DNA from: Tissierella sp032104385
GTDB lineage: Bacteria > Bacillota > Clostridia > Tissierellales > Tissierellaceae
Reading direction: 5' to 3'
Assembly (NCBI RefSeq): GCF_032104385.1
Contig: NZ_DAMCHJ010000031.1
Span: 1 to 7,967, forward strand
Length of the DNA stretch: 7,967 bases
The notes beneath the pieces are model-generated. The model was not told the origin of the DNA and ran no database searches. It saw nothing but the letters and a program-made list of their open reading frames with translations. This document shows positions 1-6,701 of this stretch, piece by piece; the stretch's first letter is position 1; every line of letters starts with the position of its first letter. The translations under genes were made by a program, and so were the position numbers.

Positions 1-90
1 ATTCATTTGCTCATTATCATTCGCATGAATTTGGCGTTCGTTGCGTTTGACCTACTAAAGCTCACTATCGTTCGCTAAGTTAGGTCATAA
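1..90 (-). repeat. Structured intergenic repeat, copy A (cut by window edge)
   Basis: This sequence lies between the T-box terminator and the unseen downstream gene. Read on the minus strand it begins TTATGACCTAACTTAG, a block that recurs at 6728 (plus orientation) and, with one change, at 7914 (minus). Copies A and B also share TACTAAAGCTCACT and TTTGAC. Two hairpins can be drawn: arms 1-6 and 25-30 (ATTCAT/ATGAAT), and arms 49-54 and 81-86 (GACCTA/TAGGTC). The two loops are near-duplicates (9-24 and 60-75, 14 of 16 bases identical). I see no coding potential. It looks like a small non-autonomous or structural repeat; the family is not one I can name. The left end may lie outside the window. 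Confidence 0.7.
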
Positions 91-118
91 AAAGTCCCTA
101 AGTCTTTGACTTAGGGAC
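89..118 (-). terminator. T-box attenuator terminator
   Basis: A perfect 11-bp stem (94-104 with 108-118, GTCCCTAAGTC/GACTTAGGGAC) with a 3-nt loop is followed on the minus strand by five U residues (93 to 89). Its 5' arm carries the CGTCCC segment that in T-box leaders can pair instead with the T-box sequence, so it is the terminator half of the switch. It may also terminate the btuCD transcript, which has no other visible terminator. Confidence 0.93.
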
Positions 119-335
119 GAAATTTCCGCGGTACCACCCAAATTACAGAAAGTAAATAGATACTTTTTGTCACTTAATAAGTATAACGTCTTCACGTAAT
201 ACCCTACTCCATTCAGGTATTATGCTCAAAGGTGATCTTCACAAAACTATTTATAATAATCTTCCACCAAATGATTATCTCTCTTTAATAAACATATTTT
301 GCTACTATCCTTGTCAAAGCATATATTTTCACTTG
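89..335 (-). promoter_or_regulatory. T-box leader, isoleucine specifier (AUC)
   Basis: The minus strand carries the T-box core GGGTGGTACCGCGG (139 to 126), followed by TTCGTCCC and a terminator. This is the signature of a leader that senses uncharged tRNA. Upstream are the Stem I landmarks: an AGAGAG segment, GGTGGAAG, and the distal ACCTTTGAGC block (about 233 to 224). Aligning GAAGATCACCTTTGAGC to my memory of the B. subtilis glyQS leader (GAAAGGCATTCTTGAGC) puts the specifier at 236-234, reading ATC, codon for Ile, followed by the expected A. Low charged tRNA-Ile should stabilise the antiterminator and switch on the gene to the left of the window, most likely ileS, though a transporter or biosynthetic gene is possible. 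The 5' end is set from the promoter at 342-370. Confidence 0.9.
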
Positions 336-341
336 TATATT

Positions 342-370
342 AATATACTCAATACTGAGCCATCTGTCAA
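342..370 (-). promoter_or_regulatory. Sigma-A type promoter of the T-box leader
   Basis: On the minus strand TTGACA (370-365) is followed, after exactly 17 nt, by TATATT (347-342), placing the start near 335. The -35 box begins only six bases after the stop codon of the ABC ATPase gene. The spacer holds an inverted repeat (CTCA-ATAC-TGAG, 348-359) and the -10 lies inside the palindrome GTATATTAATATAC (335-348). Confidence 0.8.
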
Positions 371-376
371 GAGAAA

Positions 377-1153
377 TTATTCCTTTAAATAAAAGGGCTT
401 ATATACTATATTTATCCTATTAGTTTCCTGTTCTATAGATATCTTTGAATCTACACCGTATAATTTTTTTATTAATTCTTCAGTTATAACTTCTCTTGGT
501 GTACCATGGTTGACCACTCTACCATCCTTCATAGCATATATCTTATCACAATATAAGGCAGCTATATTTAAATCATGAATAGCCGATATAATTGTGATAT
601 TAAGGGATTTTGCTATAGACATAAATTGTAGCTGATATTTTATATCTAAGTGATTTGTAGGCTCATCTAAAATTAAGCATCTAGTTTTTTGAGCTAAGGC
701 TCTAGCTAAAATTATCCTTTGTTTTTCTCCGCCAGATAAACTATTATATTTTCTATCTGTGAAATCCTGCATATCTACTTTTTTCAGACAATCCAAAGCT
801 ATTTTATAGTCCTCCCGATTATCCTTTTCTAGGAATTTTTTATGAGGTGTTCTGCCTATTAAAACCATATCCAATACTGAAAAGTCAAAATCCTGATCAT
901 TATGTTGAGAAACTACTGCAATGTCTTTTGCAGTTTCTTTTAGTGAAAGCTCATCTATATTTTTATTATCTATTAATATGGTGCCCCCTTTAGGTTTCAA
1001 TATACGATAAAAGGTTCTCAATAAAGTGCTTTTACCACATCCATTAGGTCCAATTATTCCAACAAATTCTCTATTACTTATATTCATATCTAAGTCTTTC
1101 AATACTTCCTTGCCACCTAAAAATACATTTAATCCTTTAGAGTTAAGTTCCAC
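377..1153 (-). CDS. btuD: ABC transporter ATP-binding protein, cobalamin/Fe-siderophore type (BtuD/FecE-like)
   Basis: This 258-residue cytoplasmic ATPase would power uptake through the neighbouring permease. All ABC motifs are present: Walker A GPNGCGKS (35-42), Q-loop Gln83, signature LSGGEKQ (139-145), Walker B CLILDEP (159-165), D-loop around 167-170 and H-loop His193. The length is normal for the BtuD/FecE/FhuC subfamily. Translation starts with GTG (1153-1151); its first base is the last base of the permease TAG stop (TAGTG), so the two are translationally coupled. AAGGG just upstream can serve as ribosome binding site. Membership of the family is certain. Cobalamin as substrate is inferred from the B12 riboswitch heading the operon; sequence alone cannot separate B12 from haem or siderophore systems. 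No terminator follows the gene; the T-box promoter begins at once. Confidence 0.9.
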   Translation of the reverse strand: MELNSKGLNVFLGGKEVLKDLDMNISNREFVGIIGPNGCGKSTLLRTFYRILKPKGGTILIDNKNIDELSLKETAKDIAVVSQHNDQDFDFSVLDMVLIGRTPHKKFLEKDNREDYKIALDCLKKVDMQDFTDRKYNSLSGGEKQRIILARALAQKTRCLILDEPTNHLDIKYQLQFMSIAKSLNITIISAIHDLNIAALYCDKIYAMKDGRVVNHGTPREVITEELIKKLYGVDSKISIEQETNRINIVYKPFYLKE

Positions 1154-2247
1154 TATCCCTTACCCCCAAAACCATATGATTTATTAATAATTAAATAAAT
1201 AAAAGTTGGAGCACCTATCATAGATATAATGATACCTATTGGCAACTCACTGCCTGGTATTATTATCCTAGTTAAAACATCAGCCCATATTAAAAATATT
1301 GATCCCATTAAGGCAGTAATTAAAATATTCTTTTTGTGGTCTGTTCCAAATAATATTCTAACAATATGCGGAATAATAAGCCCTACAAATCCTATAATGC
1401 CTGATGAATATACTGTCAGTCCTATAACTAAGGATATTATAATTAAATATACAAGCCGATATCTATGTAAATCTTTTCCCAATGTAATAGAAACCTCATC
1501 ACCAAGAAGCATTAGATTTAATGTCCTATACTGGGTTATAAAAAAAATAGTAGTAAGTATTACTATAGGTAATATCAATCTTATGTCCTCCCATTTAGCC
1601 CCTGCAAGACTACCCATTAACCAATAGCTAATAGTTTTTATACCTTCCTTATTCTTAGAAAAATATATTATAAAACTAGAAAAAGCTGAACATAATGTAT
1701 TAAGAGACATACCTGATAATAATAGTTTTGTTGAGTTAGGTCTTCCATTGACATTAGCCATAATCATTACCAGTATAGATATAGTAAATGCTCCTATAAA
1801 AGCACATATTCCAACATAATTAGGTCCAAGGAAAATGCCTACTCCTAACATAATAGCTAAAGTTGCACCTAAAGATGCACCAGAAGATATACCTAAAATA
1901 TAAGGATCTGCCAGTGGGTTTTTAACTATAGCTTGCATCACTATTCCCGATATGGATAAACCCATACCAATGCAAATAGACAATATAATTCGTGGAAGTC
2001 TTATAAACCATATAATATCTATTATAGCATTGCTAGGAAGTTCATTTTGGTTTCCTATAGAGAATATCTTAAAATTTATAATCTTATATATATCTTTTAT
2101 GGAAATATGAACTGAACCCATAGCTATAGATAACAACATAGAAAATATTAATACTATAAAAAGCATAGTAGAAATACCTATATAAATAGGCCGCCCTTTA
2201 AATAATCCTTGTTTAATTTCATTCCTGCAATCCTTTTTCATATCCAA
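1153..2247 (-). CDS. btuC: FecCD/BtuC-family ABC transporter permease, probably for cobalamin
   Basis: This is a polytopic membrane permease of about 362-364 residues, a normal length for the FecCD family, whose members have about ten helices. The hallmark is clear: RLPR at 83-86, then the glycine-rich stretch 101-128 containing KNPLADPYILGISSGASLGA. GLIIPHIVR near the C-terminus is the conserved region before the last helices, close to the ATPase coupling surface. It forms one operon with the ATPase, with a 1-nt overlap. The substrate is inferred from the B12 riboswitch. No binding protein (BtuF) is present in the window. The start is ambiguous: TTG at 2247 gives the longest frame, but ATG at 2241 overlaps the TGA of a 7-codon reading frame that has the only strong Shine-Dalgarno sequence (AGGAGG, 2274-2269). 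I prefer ATG 2241. Confidence 0.9.
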   Translation of the reverse strand: MDMKKDCRNEIKQGLFKGRPIYIGISTMLFIVLIFSMLLSIAMGSVHISIKDIYKIINFKIFSIGNQNELPSNAIIDIIWFIRLPRIILSICIGMGLSISGIVMQAIVKNPLADPYILGISSGASLGATLAIMLGVGIFLGPNYVGICAFIGAFTISILVMIMANVNGRPNSTKLLLSGMSLNTLCSAFSSFIIYFSKNKEGIKTISYWLMGSLAGAKWEDIRLILPIVILTTIFFITQYRTLNLMLLGDEVSITLGKDLHRYRLVYLIIISLVIGLTVYSSGIIGFVGLIIPHIVRILFGTDHKKNILITALMGSIFLIWADVLTRIIIPGSELPIGIIISMIGAPTFIYLIINKSYGFGGKG

Positions 2248-2261
2248 TTACTCATTTCCAT
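2238..2261 (-). CDS. Seven-codon leader reading frame (MEMSNWI) overlapping btuC
   Basis: AGGAGG (2274-2269) sits 7 nt before ATG 2261, an ideal spacing, but this frame ends at TGA 2240-2238 after seven codons. The stop overlaps ATG 2241-2239 as ATGA, the classic arrangement for termination-reinitiation coupling. Two readings are possible: a translated leader peptide that feeds ribosomes to btuC, or a single-base deletion (natural or a sequencing error) that cut off the original N-terminus, since one extra base would fuse MEMSNWI to the permease frame. The peptide itself resembles nothing I recognise. Confidence 0.4.
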   Translation of the reverse strand: MEMSNWI

Positions 2262-2282
2262 ATCTTTTCCTCCTGCTAATTC

Positions 2283-2320
2283 AAAAAACAACCCTTTAAC
2301 TAGATAGTAATAGGGTTGTT
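2283..2320 (-). terminator. Terminator of the cobalamin riboswitch (expression platform)
   Basis: A 9-bp stem (2287-2295 with 2312-2320, AACAACCCT/AGGGTTGTT) with a 16-nt loop is followed on the minus strand by a run of T (2288-2283). It lies between the aptamer and btuC, so the switch probably works by transcription termination when cobalamin is bound. Confidence 0.85.
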
Positions 2321-2374
2321 TATAAACAGATAATTTTGACCTACTCTTTATCTTCCGTAAAGTCATAGTAATTA

Positions 2375-2537
2375 AAAATAGGCAGGTATTCTGACTTAAG
2401 CATTAGCATCTTTTCCACCTTCCCAGTTTCCCAGTGGTATATGGAAAAGACTACACTATCACAGCGGCGGGACCGTGTGGGATTTATACCCATCTTCCCT
2501 TTTAATCTATAGACCAGTAGTCCGTAGAACCTATTTT
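2375..2537 (-). promoter_or_regulatory. Cobalamin (B12) riboswitch aptamer
   Basis: The minus strand shows the conserved cobalamin aptamer landmarks in order: GGGAAGATGGG, AAATCCCAC, GGTCCCGCCGCTGTGA (the B12-box region), CCACTGGGAAACTGGGAAGG, and AAGTCAGAATACCTGCC at the 3' side. The closing P1 stem is visible as AAAATAGG (2537-2530) with CCTATTTT (2382-2375). A terminator follows about 55 nt downstream. By family precedent it binds adenosyl- or another cobalamin and lowers expression of the btuCD transporter when B12 is plentiful. Confidence 0.95.
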
Positions 2538-2559
2538 TGATTATTAAATTACAGTCATC

Positions 2560-2588
2560 ATGTTACCATTTATATTAGTTTATGTCAA
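2560..2588 (-). promoter_or_regulatory. Promoter of the riboswitch-btuCD operon
   Basis: On the minus strand TTGACA (2588-2583) is followed after 17 nt by TAACAT (2565-2560). The start would be near 2553, just ahead of the aptamer. The -35 box lies eight bases after the stop codon of the SAF-domain oxidoreductase, with no terminator between. Confidence 0.75.
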
Positions 2589-2596
2589 ACTGAAGG

Positions 2597-3886
2597 TTAA
2601 ATTTCTTCCTGCATCTTCCTTAATTTATATATCTCTGTAGATGCATCTAATTCCACCATATCATAAGTAATAAATTCACCTTTTTTAATATCTTTCTTAA
2701 CTATTGCATTGTCATTTATAAGACCTATTGGTACTAAGTTTTCTTTTTTTGCTACTTCGTATGTGTCTATACTTCCCAGTACTGTATATTCGCCTATGCC
2801 ATCTAGTTTTTCACCTTTCTTTAAGTCTTTTTTAGCCATTGTAATTACTTCAGCTACTGGTCTGTCATAAATAGGTGCAATTGTAGCCTCATTATAAAAA
2901 TAAGCCTTTGCTATTGATATTGGTGTTTCTAAGCTCGTTAAATGATATGGCCTATAAAGTACATAATTTGGTCCCGATCCCATCTTTAAAAACTGCATTT
3001 CATGATGAACTTGCGGAAGTGATGTAGTCACAACGACAAATACTCCTGGAGCTATACCATGGGCATAATCTACTATTTTATATTTGTTTAATATTCCACC
3101 ATCTTCTTTAAGACTATATATCTTTGGTAAATTATTTACTTCAGCTGTTGGTCCATAACCACCTCGTATATCTGGTATAAATCCTGTAGCATTTGCCATT
3201 GCTGCCATTTCCACCATAGTATTGGTTCCATCTATAAAGGAAGCCAGTCTAAGAGGTTTAAGTTTTGATTTTAATGCCTTTTCTTTTACAGTATCAGGAG
3301 TTGAATCATAATCTATTGGATTATTTTTGCCTTTACCAATTGCTAATACTTCAAATCCAGTAGCTTCTGCAAAATCGAAGATTTCTTTAACTGCACCTGG
3401 CTCATCTCCTGCTGTACCTGTATATACTACTCCTGCCTTTTTAGCCATTTTATTAAGTATAGGCCCTACTACCACATCTGCTTCAACATTTAACATTATA
3501 ATATGCTTTCTATTTTGTATTGCATCCATTGCTATCTTTGCACCTGCATTTGGTACCCCTGTAACATCTACTGCTACATCAACTAAATTTGCCTTAGTAG
3601 CATACTCCGTTATATCTGTTACAACATATTTATTGTTTTCCATAGCAATATTAATATCATCAAGAGTTTTAGCTATTACAATATCTGCTTGAGATACACC
3701 TGCTAAAGTATAAGCCTCTAGAGCGTCAGATATTTGATTGCTAACAACTAAAGAAGGTTTCATACCTTTTACCAACATCATTTGGCTTACCATACCCTTA
3801 CCCATAAGTCCTGCACCAATTATTGATACTTTTATATGCTTATTATTCTCATCTAGTTCTTTCAATTTATTATTTAAATTTAGCAT
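2597..3886 (-). CDS. Homoserine-dehydrogenase-like NAD(P)-dependent oxidoreductase with C-terminal SAF domain
   Basis: This is a 429-residue, probably soluble protein. The N-terminus has a Rossmann fold with GAGLMG (24-29) after strand IKVSII, and VDVTGVPNAG (106-115), as in the NAD-binding domain of homoserine dehydrogenase. The middle holds a conserved catalytic-looking region: GTAGDEPGA (157-165), GKGKNNP (184-190), FIDGTNTMVEMA (217-228) and RGGYGP (241-246). The C-terminus (about 340-415) resembles an SAF domain. The protein is not a normal homoserine dehydrogenase: it lacks an ACT domain, and the C-terminal SAF domain is typical of a separate family often found in sugar-acid catabolism. 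The substrate is unknown. The gene starts 17 nt after the flavoprotein gene (SD GGGGAAG) and is probably co-transcribed with it. No terminator is seen downstream. Confidence 0.85.
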   Translation of the reverse strand: MLNLNNKLKELDENNKHIKVSIIGAGLMGKGMVSQMMLVKGMKPSLVVSNQISDALEAYTLAGVSQADIVIAKTLDDINIAMENNKYVVTDITEYATKANLVDVAVDVTGVPNAGAKIAMDAIQNRKHIIMLNVEADVVVGPILNKMAKKAGVVYTGTAGDEPGAVKEIFDFAEATGFEVLAIGKGKNNPIDYDSTPDTVKEKALKSKLKPLRLASFIDGTNTMVEMAAMANATGFIPDIRGGYGPTAEVNNLPKIYSLKEDGGILNKYKIVDYAHGIAPGVFVVVTTSLPQVHHEMQFLKMGSGPNYVLYRPYHLTSLETPISIAKAYFYNEATIAPIYDRPVAEVITMAKKDLKKGEKLDGIGEYTVLGSIDTYEVAKKENLVPIGLINDNAIVKKDIKKGEFITYDMVELDASTEIYKLRKMQEEI

Positions 3887-3903
3887 TTAGCTTCCCCACT
3901 TTC

Positions 3904-5130
3904 TTAGTTCTTAGCTGCATTTAGTCCTGCAATATAGCCTGATGACCAAGCCCATTGAAGATTAAATCCTCCACAATCTCCATCTATATCTAACAATTCC
4001 CCTACTATATATAGTCCTTTAACAATTTTTGATTCCATAGTTTTATTATCTACTTCCGCAGTATTTACACCACCTGCTGTTACTTGAGCATTTCCCCAAG
4101 ACTGAGATCCTATAACTTTAAAACTCCAAGAAGTAAGTATTTCTGAAAGCTTTCTCATCTCATCTTTAGACAAAGATGCTGCATTTTTATTCTTATCTAT
4201 ATTTGTTTCCTTAAGTAGGGGAATAATAAGTCTTTTATTTATTAGTCCTATTAGAGCGATTTCTATAGTTTTATTTGGCATAAGTTTAAATCTATTTACT
4301 AAGTATTCCAATAATTCTTCTTGGGTTTTAGTATGAATTATAGATACTCTTAACTCTACATTTTTTTCTTTATTCATATAATCTAAAGCAGTTCTACTCA
4401 ATTGAAGTACTGGTGGTCCTGAAATACCATAGGAAGTAAAAAGAATATCCCCACTATCTTCTAATATTAACTTATTATCTATATATATCCCTGCTACTCC
4501 AAGAAATTTTACTCCATCTAATGCTCTAAGAAATTTACTCTCCAGTTTCAATTGTACTAAACCAGGAAATATCTCTGTAATTGTATGCCCTAGTTTCTTA
4601 CATAGATTATATCCATTACCGTCAGAACCACTAGATGGTAATGCCATACCACCTGTTGCTATAATTACCCTATCCCCTTCAAATATTCGTTTATCTTTAA
4701 GTGTTACAGTAAATTGATTTTTCTTTTTTATCTCAAATACTTGGGCTTCCGTAATTAATTCAATTCCTTGAGTTTCTATTTCATATCTCAGTACATCTAA
4801 CATAGATGAAGCTTGAAAAGACAAAGGAAAAACCTTTCCATTATCTTCTACGGCTGGTGTTATACCTAAGCTTTCAAAAAATTCTATAGTTCTTTCTACA
4901 TTAAACTCAGATAATGCACTGTATGCAAACTTTGGATTGTTTCCATGATAATTATTTATATTTAAGTTTTTATTTGTATAATTACATCTTCCATTTCCTG
5001 TGGCTAAAAGTTTTTTTCCTACTCTGTCATTTTTTTCCAGTATTAAAGCATCTCCGCCATTTCTCTTTACCGATAAAGCCGCCATCATTCCCGCTGCTCC
5101 ACCACCAATAATTATTATTTTCTTACTCAT
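3904..5130 (-). CDS. HI0933/YhiN/BaiN-family FAD-dependent oxidoreductase
   Basis: This is a 408-residue flavoprotein of normal family length. The N-terminal FAD-binding motif GGGAAG (9-14) follows strand IIII, with acidic Glu32 at the end of the second strand to bind ribose. The family signature is present: DRVGKKLLATGNGRCNYTN (35-53), GKVFP (98-102), ATGG followed by a GSDGNGY motif (158-174), and the C-terminal VGELLDIDGDCGGFNLQWA (about 376-394). Family members include YhiN and BaiN, the latter described as a bile-acid pathway reductase; most have no proven substrate and are sometimes labelled aminoacetone oxidase-like. The start ATG has AAAGGAG (5144-5138) seven bases upstream. It is first in a probable operon with the SAF-domain oxidoreductase. 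The specific reaction cannot be given. Confidence 0.88.
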   Translation of the reverse strand: MSKKIIIIGGGAAGMMAALSVKRNGGDALILEKNDRVGKKLLATGNGRCNYTNKNLNINNYHGNNPKFAYSALSEFNVERTIEFFESLGITPAVEDNGKVFPLSFQASSMLDVLRYEIETQGIELITEAQVFEIKKKNQFTVTLKDKRIFEGDRVIIATGGMALPSSGSDGNGYNLCKKLGHTITEIFPGLVQLKLESKFLRALDGVKFLGVAGIYIDNKLILEDSGDILFTSYGISGPPVLQLSRTALDYMNKEKNVELRVSIIHTKTQEELLEYLVNRFKLMPNKTIEIALIGLINKRLIIPLLKETNIDKNKNAASLSKDEMRKLSEILTSWSFKVIGSQSWGNAQVTAGGVNTAEVDNKTMESKIVKGLYIVGELLDIDGDCGGFNLQWAWSSGYIAGLNAAKN

Positions 5131-5165
5131 AGAAAAACTCCTTTTTCAAATTTACTCTGTTATCT

Positions 5166-5194
5166 ATTTTATACTTTATTAGTAGTTTTGTCTA
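5166..5194 (-). promoter_or_regulatory. Candidate promoter of the flavoprotein-oxidoreductase operon
   Basis: On the minus strand TAGACA (5194-5189), 17 nt and TAAAAT (5171-5166) give a plausible but imperfect promoter about 35 bases before the gene. A perfect inverted repeat, CTATTTT-AAC-AAAATAG (5192-5208), overlaps its -35 edge and could be an operator, though such A+T repeats also arise by chance. Between this repeat and the uraA terminator (about 5210-5360) I see nothing else recognisable. Confidence 0.45.
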
Positions 5195-5360
5195 TTTTAA
5201 CAAAATAGTTTCATTAAAAATTTCTTATATAATAATATTCATTCTAAACCATCTCAATAATATAGAAAAATTATCTGTCACCGCATTAAAGGTCTTTTTT
5301 AAACTCATATAGGAAAAGTTACAAACTAAAAAAGATAAGGCAACACTTTCTTATTAATTA

Positions 5361-5396
5361 TAAAAATTCCTCTCTAAAATAAGAGAGGAATTTTTA
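5361..5396 (-). terminator. Rho-independent terminator of uraA
   Basis: A 15-bp perfect stem (5361-5375 with 5382-5396, core TTCCTCTCT/AGAGAGGAA) with a 6-nt loop carries A tracts on one side and T tracts on the other, so it can act in both directions. It lies about 28 bases after the uraA stop codon. Confidence 0.93.
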
Positions 5397-5424
5397 TAAA
5401 TTTTTATATATAATATATTAAATT

Positions 5425-6684
5425 CTATTTTCTATTCAATACTGCATTAATTATTATACCAATTAATGCTGCAAAACTTAGTCCTGCAATCTTTACATTT
5501 TCATTTATTGGAATTCCTATTGTAATTCCTAACTTTTTAGATAGATACTCTCCACCTAAGCCTAAAGCAAGTATTGTGCCCATTACAATAATATTTTTCC
5601 AGTTAAATTTAACTTCTTGATTTCTTATAGTCTTTACTCCTATTAAGGATATCATACTGAATAGCATCAAAGAAATTCCGCCCATTACAGCCGTTGGTAT
5701 AGTTGATAATGAAGCTCCTATTTTAGCTATAAAAGCTAATCCTACTGCAAATACTGCTGCAAGCCTTAAAATTGATGGATCATAATTTTTAGTTATGGCA
5801 AGTACACCTGTATTTTCTCCGTAAGTTGTATTTGCTGGTCCACCTATTAATGTAGCTACTGTAGTAGCCAATCCATCTCCCAATAATGTTCTATTTAAAC
5901 CTGGATCTTCTATAAAGTTTTTACCTACTACTTGACCATTAGTAGTTATATCTCCTAAATGTTCCATAAATACCGCTAGTACTACTGGTGCAATAATTGC
6001 TATAGCACCTAAGTCAAATTTGGGTAGTCTAAAACTTGGCATTGCTAGTATAGATGCTTTACGAATTGCTCCTGTGTTTACTATTCCTATTTTATATGAA
6101 ACTGTATATCCAACTATAACTGCTATTAAAATTGCTAATTGTTTTATAAATCCTTTTCCTTTAAAATTTATAGTCAGTGCTGTTCCTAATGTTATAGCGG
6201 CTATAAGAAGATTTTCCTTTGCCATACCAAAAGCCACTGGTAACATATTCATACCTATTACTATAATCATAGGTCCTACTACTTGAGGAGCAAGATATCT
6301 TTGTATTCTTTCCACACCTATTTTCTTTATTAGGAAAGATACGAGCACATAGATTAATCCTGCTACAACCATTCCTCCTTGAGCATAAGATAAATCTCCA
6401 TTATAAAGTTCTTTTACTGTTAAAATCACTGGAATAAATGCGAAGGATGAACCTAAGAATACGGGAACTTTTCCCTTTGTACAAGCGTGAAATATAAGTG
6501 TACCAATACCTGCCGAGAATAGAGCTATTGATGGGTCTAATCCTGTTATTATAGGAACTAAAACTGTTGCCCCAAACATAGCTATAAGATGTTGAAGTGC
6601 TAATATTACCTTTTTTGAATTACCTAATAATGACATTTCTTCGCCTGTTGAAGCAACAGACTTCTTAATTACGTTATCAACCAT
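5425..6684 (-). CDS. uraA: Uracil permease, NCS2 family (UraA/PyrP)
   Basis: This is a 419-residue polytopic membrane protein that imports uracil, coupled to protons in the E. coli homologue. The N-terminal QHLIAMFGATVLVP (31-44) is the TM1 region of NCS2 carriers, and FLGSSFAFI (76-84) matches the TM3 substrate segment of UraA. MEHLGDITTNG and TYGENTG place the two key glutamates at Glu241 and Glu290, the same numbers as the uracil-binding residues of E. coli UraA. The length is normal and no defect is seen. ATG 6684 has AAAGGAG (6700-6694) nine bases upstream. A PyrR-binding hairpin touches this ribosome binding site, which supports pyrimidine control and the uracil assignment over xanthine or urate. 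It is a single-gene transcription unit with its own promoter and terminator. Confidence 0.96.
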   Translation of the reverse strand: MVDNVIKKSVASTGEEMSLLGNSKKVILALQHLIAMFGATVLVPIITGLDPSIALFSAGIGTLIFHACTKGKVPVFLGSSFAFIPVILTVKELYNGDLSYAQGGMVVAGLIYVLVSFLIKKIGVERIQRYLAPQVVGPMIIVIGMNMLPVAFGMAKENLLIAAITLGTALTINFKGKGFIKQLAILIAVIVGYTVSYKIGIVNTGAIRKASILAMPSFRLPKFDLGAIAIIAPVVLAVFMEHLGDITTNGQVVGKNFIEDPGLNRTLLGDGLATTVATLIGGPANTTYGENTGVLAITKNYDPSILRLAAVFAVGLAFIAKIGASLSTIPTAVMGGISLMLFSMISLIGVKTIRNQEVKFNWKNIIVMGTILALGLGGEYLSKKLGITIGIPINENVKIAGLSFAALIGIIINAVLNRK

Positions 6685-6701
6685 TTATTTTCTCTCCTTT
6701 C

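Noticed and set aside
234..237. Reading the T-box specifier as GAT (Asp) from bases 237-235
   Set aside because: The distance to the conserved CTTTGAGC block and the following purine fit ATC at 236-234 when compared with the glyQS layout, so Ile is preferred.
1229..1627. Plus-strand open frame opposite the permease gene (similar ones at 3327-3692, 4914-5182, 6020-6286 and 7393-7740)
   Set aside because: Each lies wholly or largely antisense to a well-supported minus-strand gene, has low-complexity or unrecognisable translation and no convincing ribosome binding site. They are by-products of the coding strand.
2597..3886. Calling this gene hom (homoserine dehydrogenase of threonine/methionine synthesis)
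   Set aside because: The N-terminal fold fits, but the C-terminal SAF domain and the GKGKNNP region mark a different family, and there are no amino-acid biosynthesis neighbours.
5210..5360. Possible small RNA or small gene between the flavoprotein promoter and the uraA terminator
   Set aside because: No open frame with a ribosome binding site, no hairpin beyond the uraA terminator and no convincing promoter could be supported.
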